Origin: SEAL01 sp032153715
GTDB taxonomy: Bacteria > Patescibacteriota > Saccharimonadia > Saccharimonadales > Saccharimonadaceae
Assembly: GCA_032153715.1 (NCBI GenBank)
Contig: JALDYR010000002.1
Coordinates: forward strand, 1-64,000
Direction: 5' to 3'
DNA length: 64,000 nt
Shown: piece after piece, positions 23,559 to 32,321 of the stretch
How positions within the stretch are numbered: the first letter of the stretch is position 1
How the letters are laid out: the number at the start of each line of letters is the position of its first letter
Position numbers and translations under genes: made by a program
The notes under the pieces: model-generated
Told to the model about the DNA's origin: nothing
Databases searched by the model: none
The model's input: the letters and a program-made list of their open reading frames with translations, nothing else

Positions 23559-23670
23559 AAATATAAACATCACGTTAGGTGGTGTTTTTATTTGGCTGGT
23601 AATTGCTAATAGCTTGTATTTATGTTATTGTAATAATTGACGTAATCGTCCACTACCAGAGGAGATGACC

Positions 23671-24027
23671 ATGGTGGTTACCGCCCCGTCGTTCACCGAG
23701 CCGTTTGAATGGTCGGAAGAAAACGAGCCGCTATTCCTGGAAGGAGTTCTCAAAGCAATCAGTCTGCCCGACATGGACGCAGATCCCCTGCGCTCAATCA
23801 TCCTTGCAAGGCTGAAGAGCGAACTCTCCAATCGCGGAGGCGATCACTCGCTGAGGTTTCAGGCGGTCTGGACTACAGTCTGCCGCGACGAGTTCCTTAC
23901 CGAAGGAACTGATCAGTACGAGGACCGTCTTGAAATCGCAAAGAGCGAATGGACAAACGTCTACATATGGGCCGCTGATGCCGGCTATTTCGAAACCCCC
24001 GCTGCCGAAGAGGAGACAGAGCTCTGA
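23671..24027 (+). CDS. Hypothetical acidic protein, 118 residues
   Basis: Soluble, helical and strongly acidic at the C-terminus ('PAAEEETEL'). AGAGGAG (23658-23664) lies six bases before ATG 23671, and a nearer ATG at 23665 would leave no spacing, so I use 23671. Followed by a very strong terminator, hence monocistronic. No recognised family. Confidence 0.6.
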   Translation: MVVTAPSFTEPFEWSEENEPLFLEGVLKAISLPDMDADPLRSIILARLKSELSNRGGDHSLRFQAVWTTVCRDEFLTEGTDQYEDRLEIAKSEWTNVYIWAADAGYFETPAAEEETEL

Positions 24028-24043
24028 ATTTATCTTGAAATTC

Positions 24044-24078
24044 AAAGAGCCCCGCGCTTTTCGCGCGGGGCTCTTTTT
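24044..24078 (+). terminator. Strong Rho-independent terminator
   Basis: AAAGAGCCCCGCGC / GCGCGGGGCTCTTT stem of about 14 bases with a short T-rich loop and a T5 tail; the A-run gives weaker activity on the other strand too. Confidence 0.93.
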
Positions 24079-24080
24079 AT

Positions 24081-24497
24081 CTATGAAGCTTCTTCTTGCC
24101 GGTATCGTGCCGCTTTTTTTAACGCCTCATCGTTTGCCTTCACTATTCGAGAGTTGATCTCTGTCAAAGAAAGCCCGTTTCGCTCACCGTCTCTGCGAAT
24201 TCTTTCGATACGCATCACATGCAGCATCTCTTGAGTTGCATCACTATTTGTTGCCGCCTCACGGTTTTGTCGGACCTGATCTGGCTTCGGATATGGATCG
24301 CCCACGCCCGTGTTTCGGTCATCTGCACGTTCAGGACCAGGTGGAGTCCAGTGTCGCGTTGCACGTGTCGCTACCCGACCCACGCTCAAACGACGGGGCA
24401 TCACTGAAACACCCTCCTCGATTTCGCGACGGCGCTGCATCTCATCCTCATGGGAGGTGTAGCCAAGATCGGTGTGCGGATCAATGCGTTCAGTCAT
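24081..24497 (-). CDS. Hypothetical charged protein
   Basis: A 138-residue hydrophilic protein rich in Arg, Glu and Asp, with a helical C-terminal half ('RIERIRRDGERNGLSLTEIN'). No membrane segment or signal peptide. The start fits the leaderless pattern: a TATAAT hexamer (24504-24509) ends six bases before the ATG. Family not recognised. Confidence 0.6.
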   Translation of the reverse strand: MTERIDPHTDLGYTSHEDEMQRRREIEEGVSVMPRRLSVGRVATRATRHWTPPGPERADDRNTGVGDPYPKPDQVRQNREAATNSDATQEMLHVMRIERIRRDGERNGLSLTEINSRIVKANDEALKKAARYRQEEAS

Positions 24498-24533
24498 TAT
24501 TAAATTATATTATATCATTTTTATGTTTAAAAA

Positions 24534-24740
24534 TCAATCTTCATCAACAGGTCGCAGAGAGATAACCCCTTCGCGTTCAAGTCGAGCTAAAGTCTCATCA
24601 AGTGACTCGCTGCCCTGGGCCGGATGCGATTGACGAGCAATCGCTTCGCCGCCAATCTGACGGCGACGAAACTCTGCAATACTCCGAACCGTTTTATCAA
24701 GTTCAGAACTTCGCTTAGAATTAGGTGCCTCGTTATTCAT
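24534..24740 (-). CDS. Small hypothetical protein, 68 residues
   Basis: Hydrophilic and charged, no known motif, ending 'EGVISLRPVDED'. TATACT (24747-24752) lies six bases before the ATG and there is no Shine-Dalgarno, so it is probably translated from a leaderless mRNA. Similar composition to the gene at 24081. Confidence 0.55.
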   Translation of the reverse strand: MNNEAPNSKRSSELDKTVRSIAEFRRRQIGGEAIARQSHPAQGSESLDETLARLEREGVISLRPVDED

Positions 24741-24848
24741 ATTCTTAGTATACGCCTAATCACAGCCATCAAAAAAGCCCTTTGGGCGATTTGCGCATCC
24801 CTCAGGGCATTTTTGGCACCTGTTTGTTTGATACGAGTTTACCACCAA

Positions 24849-24874
24849 ACGTGCTTATGCCGCAAGCACTTTTT
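24849..24874 (+). terminator. Hairpin with T-tract
   Basis: GTGCTT-ATGCCGC-AAGCAC followed by TTTTTT on the plus strand; a second weaker hairpin (24886-24907) faces the minus-strand gene at 24935. No plus-strand gene directly precedes it. Confidence 0.55.
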
Positions 24875-24934
24875 TAAAAACAAATACCGCCCCTGTTACA
24901 GAGCGGAAATTTGCATAATAGATAATCGTAAAGA

Positions 24935-25141
24935 TTATTTTTTCTTTGAGATAGTAAGGAAACCGTTGCGTGGGTTTTCCTTAACAACGCGGTCTTCTGG
25001 AAGATCAGTTGGTTCACCCTTAGCGTTCTTCTCTACCTTAGCGAAGAAGTAGATAGTCTGTGGTTTACCACCACGGAGAGTTACTTCGGTCTTGTGCAAG
25101 TAGTATGTGATTCCCTTTGAGTTAGTGTGACTGTAAGCCAT
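24935..25141 (-). CDS. Small conserved-looking protein, probably highly expressed
   Basis: A 68-residue basic protein: 'MAYSHTNSKGITYYLHKTEV' then 'LRGGKPQTIYFFAK' and 'ENPRNGFLTISKKK'. I recall this layout (xSKGxxYYLHxxxVxLRxGxxQxIYFF ... NPRNGxxxxxK) as a short protein widespread in CPR and some other bacteria but without known function; this is memory, not a search. The Shine-Dalgarno TAGGAGGTAT is strong and codon use looks optimised, implying high expression. Possibly nucleic-acid binding because of its charge. Confidence 0.7.
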   Translation of the reverse strand: MAYSHTNSKGITYYLHKTEVTLRGGKPQTIYFFAKVEKNAKGEPTDLPEDRVVKENPRNGFLTISKKK

Positions 25142-25210
25142 ATGGTCTTATACCTCCTATTAGTGCTATACAAGGGTAGATTACCCCAGGGGTGAACTGA
25201 TGTCAACAGT

Positions 25211-25849
25211 TTAGACGTCTCTGTTCTTCATTTTCAAAATCAGCCTCAGCACCCCTAGACTCGCCAGGCGGACCAAAATCAGAAAGGCAATCGCAATACA
25301 GATAAGCACCGAAAAGCCTGCAAAATCCGGTGACCAAACTGGCGAGGCAAAGCTGTGGCGATAATTATCAACCTTCGGGAGGTTAACCGTAGAGGATAAG
25401 CTCTGACCAGGGGCGAACTTCTCTAACTCGTCAACAAAACACTGTAAATACGCCTGTGAATAGCCACTGAATCGCGGCTTACAGACTGCATCAGCCTTCT
25501 CGTTAACATTACCGTTTGGACTCTCACTACCCGAGGCATTTGCGACGACTTTTTGACTGTCGCGCTGGTACTGACCTTCTAGGTAAATCGTCCCCATATC
25601 GGCGTTCATATGACTCGAAACGTACCGTTGTAGATCATACAACCTATTACCCATTGCAGCCATATCGCCACTCTTGTCGGCCGCAAGGACAGCATCACGA
25701 CGCTGTACCATGCCAATGTTATTGAGGCGCAAAAATGTCGCCGCCACAAACAGCATTAATAAAAGTACAAGAAAAAGCTGCCACGTCTTTACGCGCTCTA
25801 GCTGTCGTATACTCCGTCTGACTTGCCGTTTGTCCGCCACTGTCTCCAC
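25211..25849 (-). CDS. Membrane-anchored hypothetical protein with two membrane segments
   Basis: A 212-residue protein with a basic cytoplasmic N-terminus, a helix at about 24-43, an outside domain of ~125 residues containing two Cys ('DAVCKPRF', 'YLQCFVDE') and a second helix near 180-200 ending 'LKMKNRDV'. GTG start at 25849. A TATACT box (25866-25871) lies upstream. Function and family unknown. Confidence 0.65.
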   Translation of the reverse strand: METVADKRQVRRSIRQLERVKTWQLFLVLLLMLFVAATFLRLNNIGMVQRRDAVLAADKSGDMAAMGNRLYDLQRYVSSHMNADMGTIYLEGQYQRDSQKVVANASGSESPNGNVNEKADAVCKPRFSGYSQAYLQCFVDELEKFAPGQSLSSTVNLPKVDNYRHSFASPVWSPDFAGFSVLICIAIAFLILVRLASLGVLRLILKMKNRDV

Positions 25850-25889
25850 CCCGTCTTACTAGTTTTAGTATACCATGAGCACTTTAGAA

Positions 25890-27107
25890 TTATTTACGGT
25901 AGATCACAAAATTACCCGCCATCATCAAAAGCGTGTAGACGGCAGTAATACCAAAGAAAACCTGCATACTAAACGGCTGCGACGAAAACGCCAGCAAACA
26001 AAGCGCAAAGATACCACACGCTAATGCCGAACCAATATTTAAAGCAATCTCGACAAACAGCATATACGTAATGCGACGTCCTGAACGGTCAGCCGTATCA
26101 AACAAGCCGCGCGTAAAGGCCATCGTATAGCCAGCGGTGGCAGTTTCATTCGCGATATTTGTGGTTGCCACCCCTATTGGCGTCGTGATAAATATACGAG
26201 ATAAATGGGTTGCAGCATTAGCAAGCGTGCTAATTGCCAGCAAGTCACCGCCTCGACGGCGATCGATCAGTCGGCCAAAAACGTAGGCCGCCACAAATGA
26301 CGTCACAAAGGTGACCGATGTCAGCGCACCAATCTTGAGATACAGATCATCTCCCGCCCCCGCAAAGATCGTTAGCGCCACAAACAGCACCCATACCGTA
26401 CTACTAGCGATCAAATCAAATCCAACAGCGCTTTCAGCTACGAAACTCCGCCAGGTCGCGCGCCATGGAAATCCGGTGAAATCAAGCTTTTGCCCGGTCT
26501 TTGTCTGCTCGCCAGTCCGAAGCAATGGCCAGCTTGCCAATGCAAACAGTACTGCAGACAGCCACATCGTTGCTTCCACTCCAAACGTAAACGCCACCGC
26601 ACCACCAATAAGCGGACTAAGGGCAGTCGTGATTTTTTCAAAGATTTGCATGAAACCAAGCTCTTTGCCGGCGTGATCGCTATGCTTTACTTTTGAAAAA
26701 TCAACCATGTAACAGAGGTCATAAATTGTCACCGACCAGGCCTGGAACAGGCCAAACACCGCCACGGCATACACGCCATACTCTGGTACGAAGGTAAACG
26801 CAGCCAGCGCGGGAATATACAGCCAGTTACCGAGCAAAATACCGTGTTTTGGGCCAAATTTCGCCGCAAAACGTGCTGCAAAATATGCGATAAAGACCTT
26901 GAGCGTAAAATACGCCATAAAGTACAGCGCGATAAACATGATCGAAAAGCCATTCTGATACAAGTACAACGCAATAAATAGCGAGATCATTCGCAGCGCC
27001 AACAGTCGCATCGTACGCGAAGCGTACAGTTCAGCTATTTCGGAAAACGAAGCGTAACGCCAGAAATGACGCCGCTCCAGTAGTCGATGTATTATAGATT
27101 GAAACAT
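25890..27107 (-). CDS. Major facilitator superfamily transporter
   Basis: A 405-residue protein with about twelve hydrophobic helices in two halves separated by a cytoplasmic loop near residues 200-215 ('LLRTGEQTKTGQK'). Loop 'AFARFAAKFGPKHG'-like sequence between helices 2 and 3 and 'FGRLIDRRRGGD' between helices 8 and 9 match the MFS A-motif position. The substrate cannot be told. Divergent from murC with a 76-base intergenic region that holds both promoters. Confidence 0.8.
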   Translation of the reverse strand: MFQSIIHRLLERRHFWRYASFSEIAELYASRTMRLLALRMISLFIALYLYQNGFSIMFIALYFMAYFTLKVFIAYFAARFAAKFGPKHGILLGNWLYIPALAAFTFVPEYGVYAVAVFGLFQAWSVTIYDLCYMVDFSKVKHSDHAGKELGFMQIFEKITTALSPLIGGAVAFTFGVEATMWLSAVLFALASWPLLRTGEQTKTGQKLDFTGFPWRATWRSFVAESAVGFDLIASSTVWVLFVALTIFAGAGDDLYLKIGALTSVTFVTSFVAAYVFGRLIDRRRGGDLLAISTLANAATHLSRIFITTPIGVATTNIANETATAGYTMAFTRGLFDTADRSGRRITYMLFVEIALNIGSALACGIFALCLLAFSSQPFSMQVFFGITAVYTLLMMAGNFVIYRK

Positions 27108-27183
27108 AGGTGTTTGTATTGGTTACGCTTTGTTTGCATTATGCCATAGCCTCACCCCTTAGTGCAAGTGCTATACTAATACT

Positions 27184-28431
27184 ATGAACATCTACTTCTC
27201 CGGTATCGGCGGCGTTGGCATTGGCCCTTTGGCAGAGATTGCTTTTGATGCCGGTTATACGGTCGTTGGATCAGATATGGCCGACAGCCTGACGACACAT
27301 GAACTACGCCATCGCGGCATTGAAGTTGCCATCGGCCAAGATGGCTCATTTCTGCGGTCATATCACGCCGCCAACCCTGTCGACTGGTTTGTCTATACCG
27401 CCGCCCTGCCGCCCGACCACCCCGAACTTGTCACTGCTAGGGAACTTGGCATTAAGTGCGCTAAACGCGACGAACTACTCGCCCACATTATCCGTGAGAA
27501 AAACTTAAAACTTATTGCCATTTCTGGGACACACGGCAAAACAACTACCACTGGCATGATGGTGTGGACCTTGCAGCAACTAGGTGTTCCTGTCAGCTAT
27601 TCAATTGGTAGCCAGATTAGCTTTGGACCGAGCGGTAAATATAACCCCGCTAGTGAATACTTTGTCTACGAGTGCGATGAGTTTGATCGTAACTTCCTCC
27701 ACTTTCACCCCGCGCTTTCACTTATTACTTCACTTGACTACGATCACTCTGACACGTATACCTCGCCTGCTGATTACATGGCCGCTTTTCGACAGTTTGT
27801 TGATCAATCCGACAGTACTATTCTATGGCATGATGATGGTCAAAAAATCACTGCAACCGAAGCGGATGGCTGGGTGCTCAATGAACACGACGTCGCTCCA
27901 CTCACCCTCGCTGGTGAGCATAATCGCCGCAACGCCACGCTCGTTTTAAAGGCTGTGGAAAAACTGGGGATAACTGGGGATACGCTCACAGCAATCAACA
28001 CCTTCCCCGGTACTGTGCGTCGTTTCGAAAAACTCGGCGATAACCTCTACAGCGATTACGGCCATCATCCTGTGGAAATTGCCGCCACGCTCCAATTGGC
28101 GCGCGAATTATCCGACGACGTCGTCCTCGTCTATCAACCACACCAAAATATTCGCCAGCACGAAATTCGCTCGCAGTACGTCGATCAATTCGAATTAGCG
28201 CACACAATCTACTGGCTCCCAACCTACCTGTCGCGCGAAGATCCAAATCTTGAACTCCTTACTCCAGACCAGCTGACCGAAAATATCACCAACAAAAACG
28301 TGATTCATATCGCCGAATTTGATGACGCACTTTGGAATCAAATTCAAGCCGCTCGCGATACCGGAAAATTAGTCCTTTGCATGGGTGCTGGTTCAATTGA
28401 TAGCTGGGTACGCGAACGGCTCGCTAGATAA
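27184..28431 (+). CDS. murC: UDP-N-acetylmuramate--L-alanine ligase
   Basis: A 415-residue Mur ligase with the N-terminal Rossmann motif 'FSGIGGVGIGPLAEIAFDAG', the ATP-binding 'ISGTHGKTTTTGM', central-domain 'DEFDRNFLHFHP' and 'LDYDHSDTY', and the C-terminal 'FPGTVRRFEKLG' and 'DYGHHPVEI' that distinguish MurC and Mpl from MurD-F. It adds the first residue of the peptidoglycan stem peptide in the cytoplasm. About 40-60 residues shorter than typical MurC, with full motifs. TATACT (27172-27177) ends six bases before the ATG: a leaderless gene. Its 3' end overlaps the convergent Nudix gene by eight bases. Mpl is the alternative. Confidence 0.88.
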   Translation: MNIYFSGIGGVGIGPLAEIAFDAGYTVVGSDMADSLTTHELRHRGIEVAIGQDGSFLRSYHAANPVDWFVYTAALPPDHPELVTARELGIKCAKRDELLAHIIREKNLKLIAISGTHGKTTTTGMMVWTLQQLGVPVSYSIGSQISFGPSGKYNPASEYFVYECDEFDRNFLHFHPALSLITSLDYDHSDTYTSPADYMAAFRQFVDQSDSTILWHDDGQKITATEADGWVLNEHDVAPLTLAGEHNRRNATLVLKAVEKLGITGDTLTAINTFPGTVRRFEKLGDNLYSDYGHHPVEIAATLQLARELSDDVVLVYQPHQNIRQHEIRSQYVDQFELAHTIYWLPTYLSREDPNLELLTPDQLTENITNKNVIHIAEFDDALWNQIQAARDTGKLVLCMGAGSIDSWVRERLAR

Positions 28432-29092
28432 GCGCTTCGCTATACTCATCAAAGAAGCGGTGCGCGTTAAATTGCTCGTTCATCAGTCGTAGAACGCGCT
28501 TTGTCGCTGGACCGCCAGCCGCTAGCTCCTCACGCTCATACCAACTCACATGCGGCAGTAATGTGACCGACATCGAGTGAACGCGGGTATAAAAGACATG
28601 CATCAACGTATTCATCGTCACCTTGTGATCGTAGGTAACTGCCACGTAGCAGTCGCCCACATGACGAAGGTCAGGTAATAGTATGCCCGTCTTTTCTCGT
28701 GTTTCGCGCAGGGCAGCCTGCTTCACAGAGATATCCTCCATGTGGAGCTTGCCGCATGGAAACGTTAGCTTGCCGATAAACGGCTGACGATCCTTCATAT
28801 GAGCAAGTAGCTGACCGTGTTCATTCTCAATAACAATAATCGTCATAATTTTTGGCTGCTGACGCGGCTCGGCAGTCTCACTACTAAGCATGTCGACATA
28901 GGCCAACCCTGGCACCGTTAACGTATATTCATTGTTGGTTTTTTGAACTAGCTTTTCTTTTTGCAGCACCCCGAGGTGATAGCTGTAGGCATTGCTGTCG
29001 ACATTATCAGGGCGCATATCGCGAAAGCGCGCATACTCCTGATCCATTAATACACCCAATATGTGTCGCTGAATAAAGTGTCGCTTTTCCAT
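28424..29092 (-). CDS. Nudix hydrolase with N-terminal winged-helix domain
   Basis: A 222-residue protein. Residues 1-75 look like a winged helix ('SNAYSYHLGVLQKEKLVQ', ArsR-like). Residues ~80-200 form a Nudix domain: 'GKLHMEDISVKQAALRETRE' followed by KTGI matches the Nudix box with Asp for the first Glu and Lys for one of the later Glu, so metal binding may be altered. Such fusions can be transcription regulators that sense a nucleotide-sugar or NAD derivative. Substrate unknown. Confidence 0.8.
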   Translation of the reverse strand: MEKRHFIQRHILGVLMDQEYARFRDMRPDNVDSNAYSYHLGVLQKEKLVQKTNNEYTLTVPGLAYVDMLSSETAEPRQQPKIMTIIVIENEHGQLLAHMKDRQPFIGKLTFPCGKLHMEDISVKQAALRETREKTGILLPDLRHVGDCYVAVTYDHKVTMNTLMHVFYTRVHSMSVTLLPHVSWYEREELAAGGPATKRVLRLMNEQFNAHRFFDEYSEALI

Positions 29093-29197
29093 ATACCCCT
29101 CAATTCTATTTGAGTCAAACTATGCTTCCTATATATTTTCATTGTACGACGATATCATGAAGTTGTCATCAGTTAATTATCACACTGGAGTAAGTTC

Positions 29198-30334
29198 ATG
29201 AAAAATAATATGAATACGTGTCAAAGTACATTTGAGCAAAATAAGTATCAAGAAATTGAACAACGATACATCCCGCTTGTGCCAGAACAGCTTGCCCAGT
29301 TTCGCGAGCAAGCCTATCCTATCGAACAACTCTACCTAAGCCAACCAACTGAACCATTTAGTCTTCGATTGCGTGAATCCTGCCGCAATGGAGAACCTGC
29401 CTACACCGCAGCGCTCAAAGATCGCGGCACGATCACCGATCAAGGTCTCGATCGGCTCGAGATTGAAACCTCCATCAGTGAAGCTACCTACAACTACTAT
29501 AAACAGTTCAATCCACCACTTCTTCGCAAGCTCCGCGCCGAGCCACTCGAGGCGATAGTGGTTGATTTCTTCGAGGATGGTTCGTCGCATATTGAATCCG
29601 AAGCACCGGCCGCATGGATGGCATTTTCCGGGCGTCATCCCGAGCTGCAGTGTGCCATCGACACCGCCGCCTCTAGTCAACATAGCAATGAACAACGTGC
29701 CTACGCGTCTGCCGACTCGCCTGAGCTTTCGTTCACCCCAGCCGAACTTGAGCCGCAAACTGTTGTTCAAGATATCCTTCGTCACCTCAATAATCACAAG
29801 GTGGCCATTGTCCAAATCGGCGGCCGCAGCGGCTCGGGCAAATCCACCCTGACTCGCCAAATCACCGAGCTTCTCACTATGCACGACACTTCCTGCATCA
29901 CCCTTTCAACCGACGACTACCACCGCGGTAAAACATGGCTCGATCGCCACAAAGGTGGACCCTGGACAGACTGGGATGCGCCAATTGTCTACCACACCGA
30001 GGAGCTTGCCCGCGATCTACAGCGCCTGCAACACGGCGAATCAATTCAACGTCGCTACTTTAATTTCGCCAGCCAAGAACCCGAGCAGCGCGAAGCTATC
30101 CAGCCTGCACCCATAGTCCTTATAGAAGGTATTTATGCTCACAGTCCGGATCTGACAAGCCATGCGCATCTGAGTTATGAAGTACCGACTCCACTCGCGA
30201 CTTGTATTGGTCGGCGCTTGCTGCGTGACTTTTCAACAAATCGCGCAAACAGCTCACTGTCGCGACCCGAAGACACCTTGCGCTACCTACTAGAAAATGC
30301 CGAACCAGCTTACCGCGCACAGCACGGAGGCTAA
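29198..30334 (+). CDS. CYTH domain - uridine-kinase-like P-loop fusion
   Basis: A 378-residue protein. Residues ~15-150 resemble a CYTH/triphosphate tunnel domain, with 'YQEIEQRYIPL' as the ExExK-type strand (Arg for Lys), 'FSLRLRES', 'YTAALKDRG' and 'RLEIETSIS'. Residues ~195-370 form a P-loop kinase: 'IGGRSGSGKSTLTRQI', 'STDDYHRGK' and 'VLIEGIYAH', as in uridine kinases. The Shine-Dalgarno is ACTGGAG. The order CYTH then kinase is the reverse of plant TTM proteins. It may couple a triphosphatase with a nucleoside or other small-molecule kinase; activity is inferred. Confidence 0.78.
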   Translation: MKNNMNTCQSTFEQNKYQEIEQRYIPLVPEQLAQFREQAYPIEQLYLSQPTEPFSLRLRESCRNGEPAYTAALKDRGTITDQGLDRLEIETSISEATYNYYKQFNPPLLRKLRAEPLEAIVVDFFEDGSSHIESEAPAAWMAFSGRHPELQCAIDTAASSQHSNEQRAYASADSPELSFTPAELEPQTVVQDILRHLNNHKVAIVQIGGRSGSGKSTLTRQITELLTMHDTSCITLSTDDYHRGKTWLDRHKGGPWTDWDAPIVYHTEELARDLQRLQHGESIQRRYFNFASQEPEQREAIQPAPIVLIEGIYAHSPDLTSHAHLSYEVPTPLATCIGRRLLRDFSTNRANSSLSRPEDTLRYLLENAEPAYRAQHGG

Positions 30335-30335
30335 A

Positions 30336-31001
30336 TTATGATCGTGGCGACTGCGCCTTCACGAAGTTTGTAACGATCCCTTCGTCGGTAAAGCGCGTTT
30401 CATAAACTGTTTTAATCTTGTAGTCATCCGATAGTTCAGCCTCGTGAAGGTCAAAGCTAAGTTCCTGAAGTCGCCATTGCTCGGCCACAAGCTGCTCTAA
30501 ACTCCAGGTAAACAACTCCCGGGCGTCAGTCTTGAAATAAAACGCACCATCCTTTTTCAACAATTGCTGATAAATATGCAAAAATGTCGGATGCGTTAAG
30601 CGGCGACCGGATGAGCGTTTCTTTGGAAATGGATCAGGAAACGTCACCCACAGTGATTCAACAAGCGACGAGCCGAAAGTTTCCACTAGCTGATCAGCCC
30701 GAACGCGGACAAAAAAGACGTTTGACAGCCCCCGTTCGGCAGCTTCGCGGGCGCCCTTTTGCAAGCGATCCGCCTTCACGTCAACGGCGACAAAGGTCTT
30801 CTCGGGATGACGCGCGGCTAACTCGACGCTAAAGTGTCCCGTTCCAGCTCCAATCTCGAGCACGTCAACTGGACGTTGTGGCCATTGTTCAGCCTCAAAG
30901 CAAATTGGCGAGTTAGCAAACAAAGCGAATTTATACTTTTTTCGCTTGCGGCTAATAATAAAATCGTTCGGATCAACCTCTGTCATAGCAATTGTACTCA
31001 T
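30336..31001 (-). CDS. trmB: tRNA (guanine-N7)-methyltransferase
   Basis: A 221-residue SAM-dependent enzyme with 'DVLEIGAGTGHFSVELA' (SAM loop), 'FVAVDVKADRL', 'SLWVTFPDPFPKKRS' (TrmB's PDPWxKxRH equivalent) and 'RRLTHPTFLHIYQQLLKKDG'. It forms m7G46 in the variable loop of tRNAs. Length and motif order are normal. The start is ATG 31001, with a second candidate at 30986 after GTACAAT. Divergent from mscS with overlapping promoter regions; convergent with the CYTH-kinase gene, two bases apart. Confidence 0.9.
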   Translation of the reverse strand: MSTIAMTEVDPNDFIISRKRKKYKFALFANSPICFEAEQWPQRPVDVLEIGAGTGHFSVELAARHPEKTFVAVDVKADRLQKGAREAAERGLSNVFFVRVRADQLVETFGSSLVESLWVTFPDPFPKKRSSGRRLTHPTFLHIYQQLLKKDGAFYFKTDARELFTWSLEQLVAEQWRLQELSFDLHEAELSDDYKIKTVYETRFTDEGIVTNFVKAQSPRS

Positions 31002-31016
31002 GCTATACTACCACAT

Positions 31017-31931
31017 ATGGATAATCTAGCGACATGGGGCGGGGACGCTATAGATTTTGTGAGTCCTCTTGTACAAAATTGGGTATTTGGCACCAAAGAT
31101 GAACCGGGGCACGGCATCTCTCTTTTAACTATTATGGTCGTGGGGGCAATCGCATACTTTATCGGCGGCAGAATTGTCACACGCCTCGTTAAACGAATTG
31201 TGCGCACAGCTCGTCACCGCGAATGGCACCGCAAAGATGTCGAGAAGCGCCAAAAAACCCTTGCCGACCTCTTTCTCAACATCTGGCGCATCATTATTGT
31301 TTCCCTTGTTCTCTACGCGACCCTCAAAGAGTTCCTCCCTGGTATCGATAAGGCCCTTGCGCCCCTATTTGCGAGCGCCGGCATCGTCGGTGTCGCCCTC
31401 GGTTTTGGCGCCCAATCAATTATCAAAGACTTCTTGTCTGGCATCTTTATTATTAGTGAAAACCAGTACCGTGTCGGTGACATCGTCGATATCGAAGGAG
31501 CGAGCGGCACGGTTGAACGAATCGGTACTCGCAGTACCGTAATTCGCGACGTCGACGGCAATGTCCACTACTTCCCAAATGGCATGGTAATGCATGTCAT
31601 CAATAAAACGATGGGCTACAGCATGGCACGCTTCATCGTCGCAGTACATCCATCGTCTGATATCGAAGAGGTATCATCGATTGTCAACAAGCTCGGTGAA
31701 GAACTTGCTACTGAAGAAAAGTGGAAAGCAAAGATCCTAGAACCGCCAGCTTTTGTTTCCGTTGGCGAACTAACGGGTAACTCGGTTGAAATCATTATTG
31801 CCGGCAAAACACAGCCGTCAGATCAGTGGGCAGTCATTGCCGAAATGCGTCGCCGATTACTTGAAGCGCTCGAAGAAGCCGAGATCGAACTCGCTATCCT
31901 CCCCCTTGCGCTTGGCGCCCCAGCGAAATAG
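31017..31931 (+). CDS. Small-conductance mechanosensitive channel (MscS family)
   Basis: About 304 residues: a membrane helix near 35-55, further helices at about 85-140 including the pore-lining 'GIVGVALGFGAQSIIKDFLS' (the glycine/alanine-rich TM3), then the beta domain 'YRVGDIVDIEGASGTVERIG', 'GNVHYFPNG' and the C-terminal alpha/beta domain. MscS channels release solutes on hypo-osmotic shock. TATACT (31004-31009) ends seven bases before ATG 31017 and there is no Shine-Dalgarno, so I reject the longer upstream frame. Confidence 0.9.
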   Translation: MDNLATWGGDAIDFVSPLVQNWVFGTKDEPGHGISLLTIMVVGAIAYFIGGRIVTRLVKRIVRTARHREWHRKDVEKRQKTLADLFLNIWRIIIVSLVLYATLKEFLPGIDKALAPLFASAGIVGVALGFGAQSIIKDFLSGIFIISENQYRVGDIVDIEGASGTVERIGTRSTVIRDVDGNVHYFPNGMVMHVINKTMGYSMARFIVAVHPSSDIEEVSSIVNKLGEELATEEKWKAKILEPPAFVSVGELTGNSVEIIIAGKTQPSDQWAVIAEMRRRLLEALEEAEIELAILPLALGAPAK

Positions 31932-31934
31932 CAA

Positions 31935-32321
31935 CTACTGCGTAGCGACTGGCGCATCAATACCGAGCGCTTCATCACTCAACAGCACCGGACTGAAGGC
32001 ATCGACTGAAGTCGCGTCCTTTGCCTGTGCATCATATAATTTCTTAAACTCATCAAGCGTCTTTTGATCAATGTCGCCTGACGCCGAAAAGCCTTCGTAG
32101 TTATCAACTTGCTTCACTTGGTCGCGTACCGTTTTGTAACCAGGACGACTTAGGTCGAGCTGCGCTGTCCCGCTTGTTGCGTAGAGTGCCATAGCAACCG
32201 CCACCAACAGCAATGCTACAACGATACTGCCAACGATCAACGCGATAAAGCGATGTTGGCCAATCAACGTCATTGACTTTGCTTTTGCTTCAGCAATATG
32301 CGGGTGTTTTTCTTCGTTCAC
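31935..32321 (-). CDS. Single-pass membrane protein paired with secreted helical protein
   Basis: A 128-residue protein with a hydrophilic N-terminus (about 28 residues), one membrane helix (about 29-48, 'LIVGSIVVALLLVAVAMAL') and a ~80-residue outside domain rich in Asp and Lys ('DIDQKTLDEFKKLYDAQ'). Its start overlaps the preceding gene's stop by four bases. This position equals that of the prepilin in the 11.3-12.1 kb pair, but the prepilin cleavage motif is absent. Function unknown. Confidence 0.65.
   Translation of the reverse strand: MNEEKHPHIAEAKAKSMTLIGQHRFIALIVGSIVVALLLVAVAMALYATSGTAQLDLSRPGYKTVRDQVKQVDNYEGFSASGDIDQKTLDEFKKLYDAQAKDATSVDAFSPVLLSDEALGIDAPVATQ

Noticed and set aside
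30834..31016. N-terminal extension of the MscS channel
   Set aside because: The extension overlaps trmB on the other strand, and a -10 box sits seven bases before ATG 31017.
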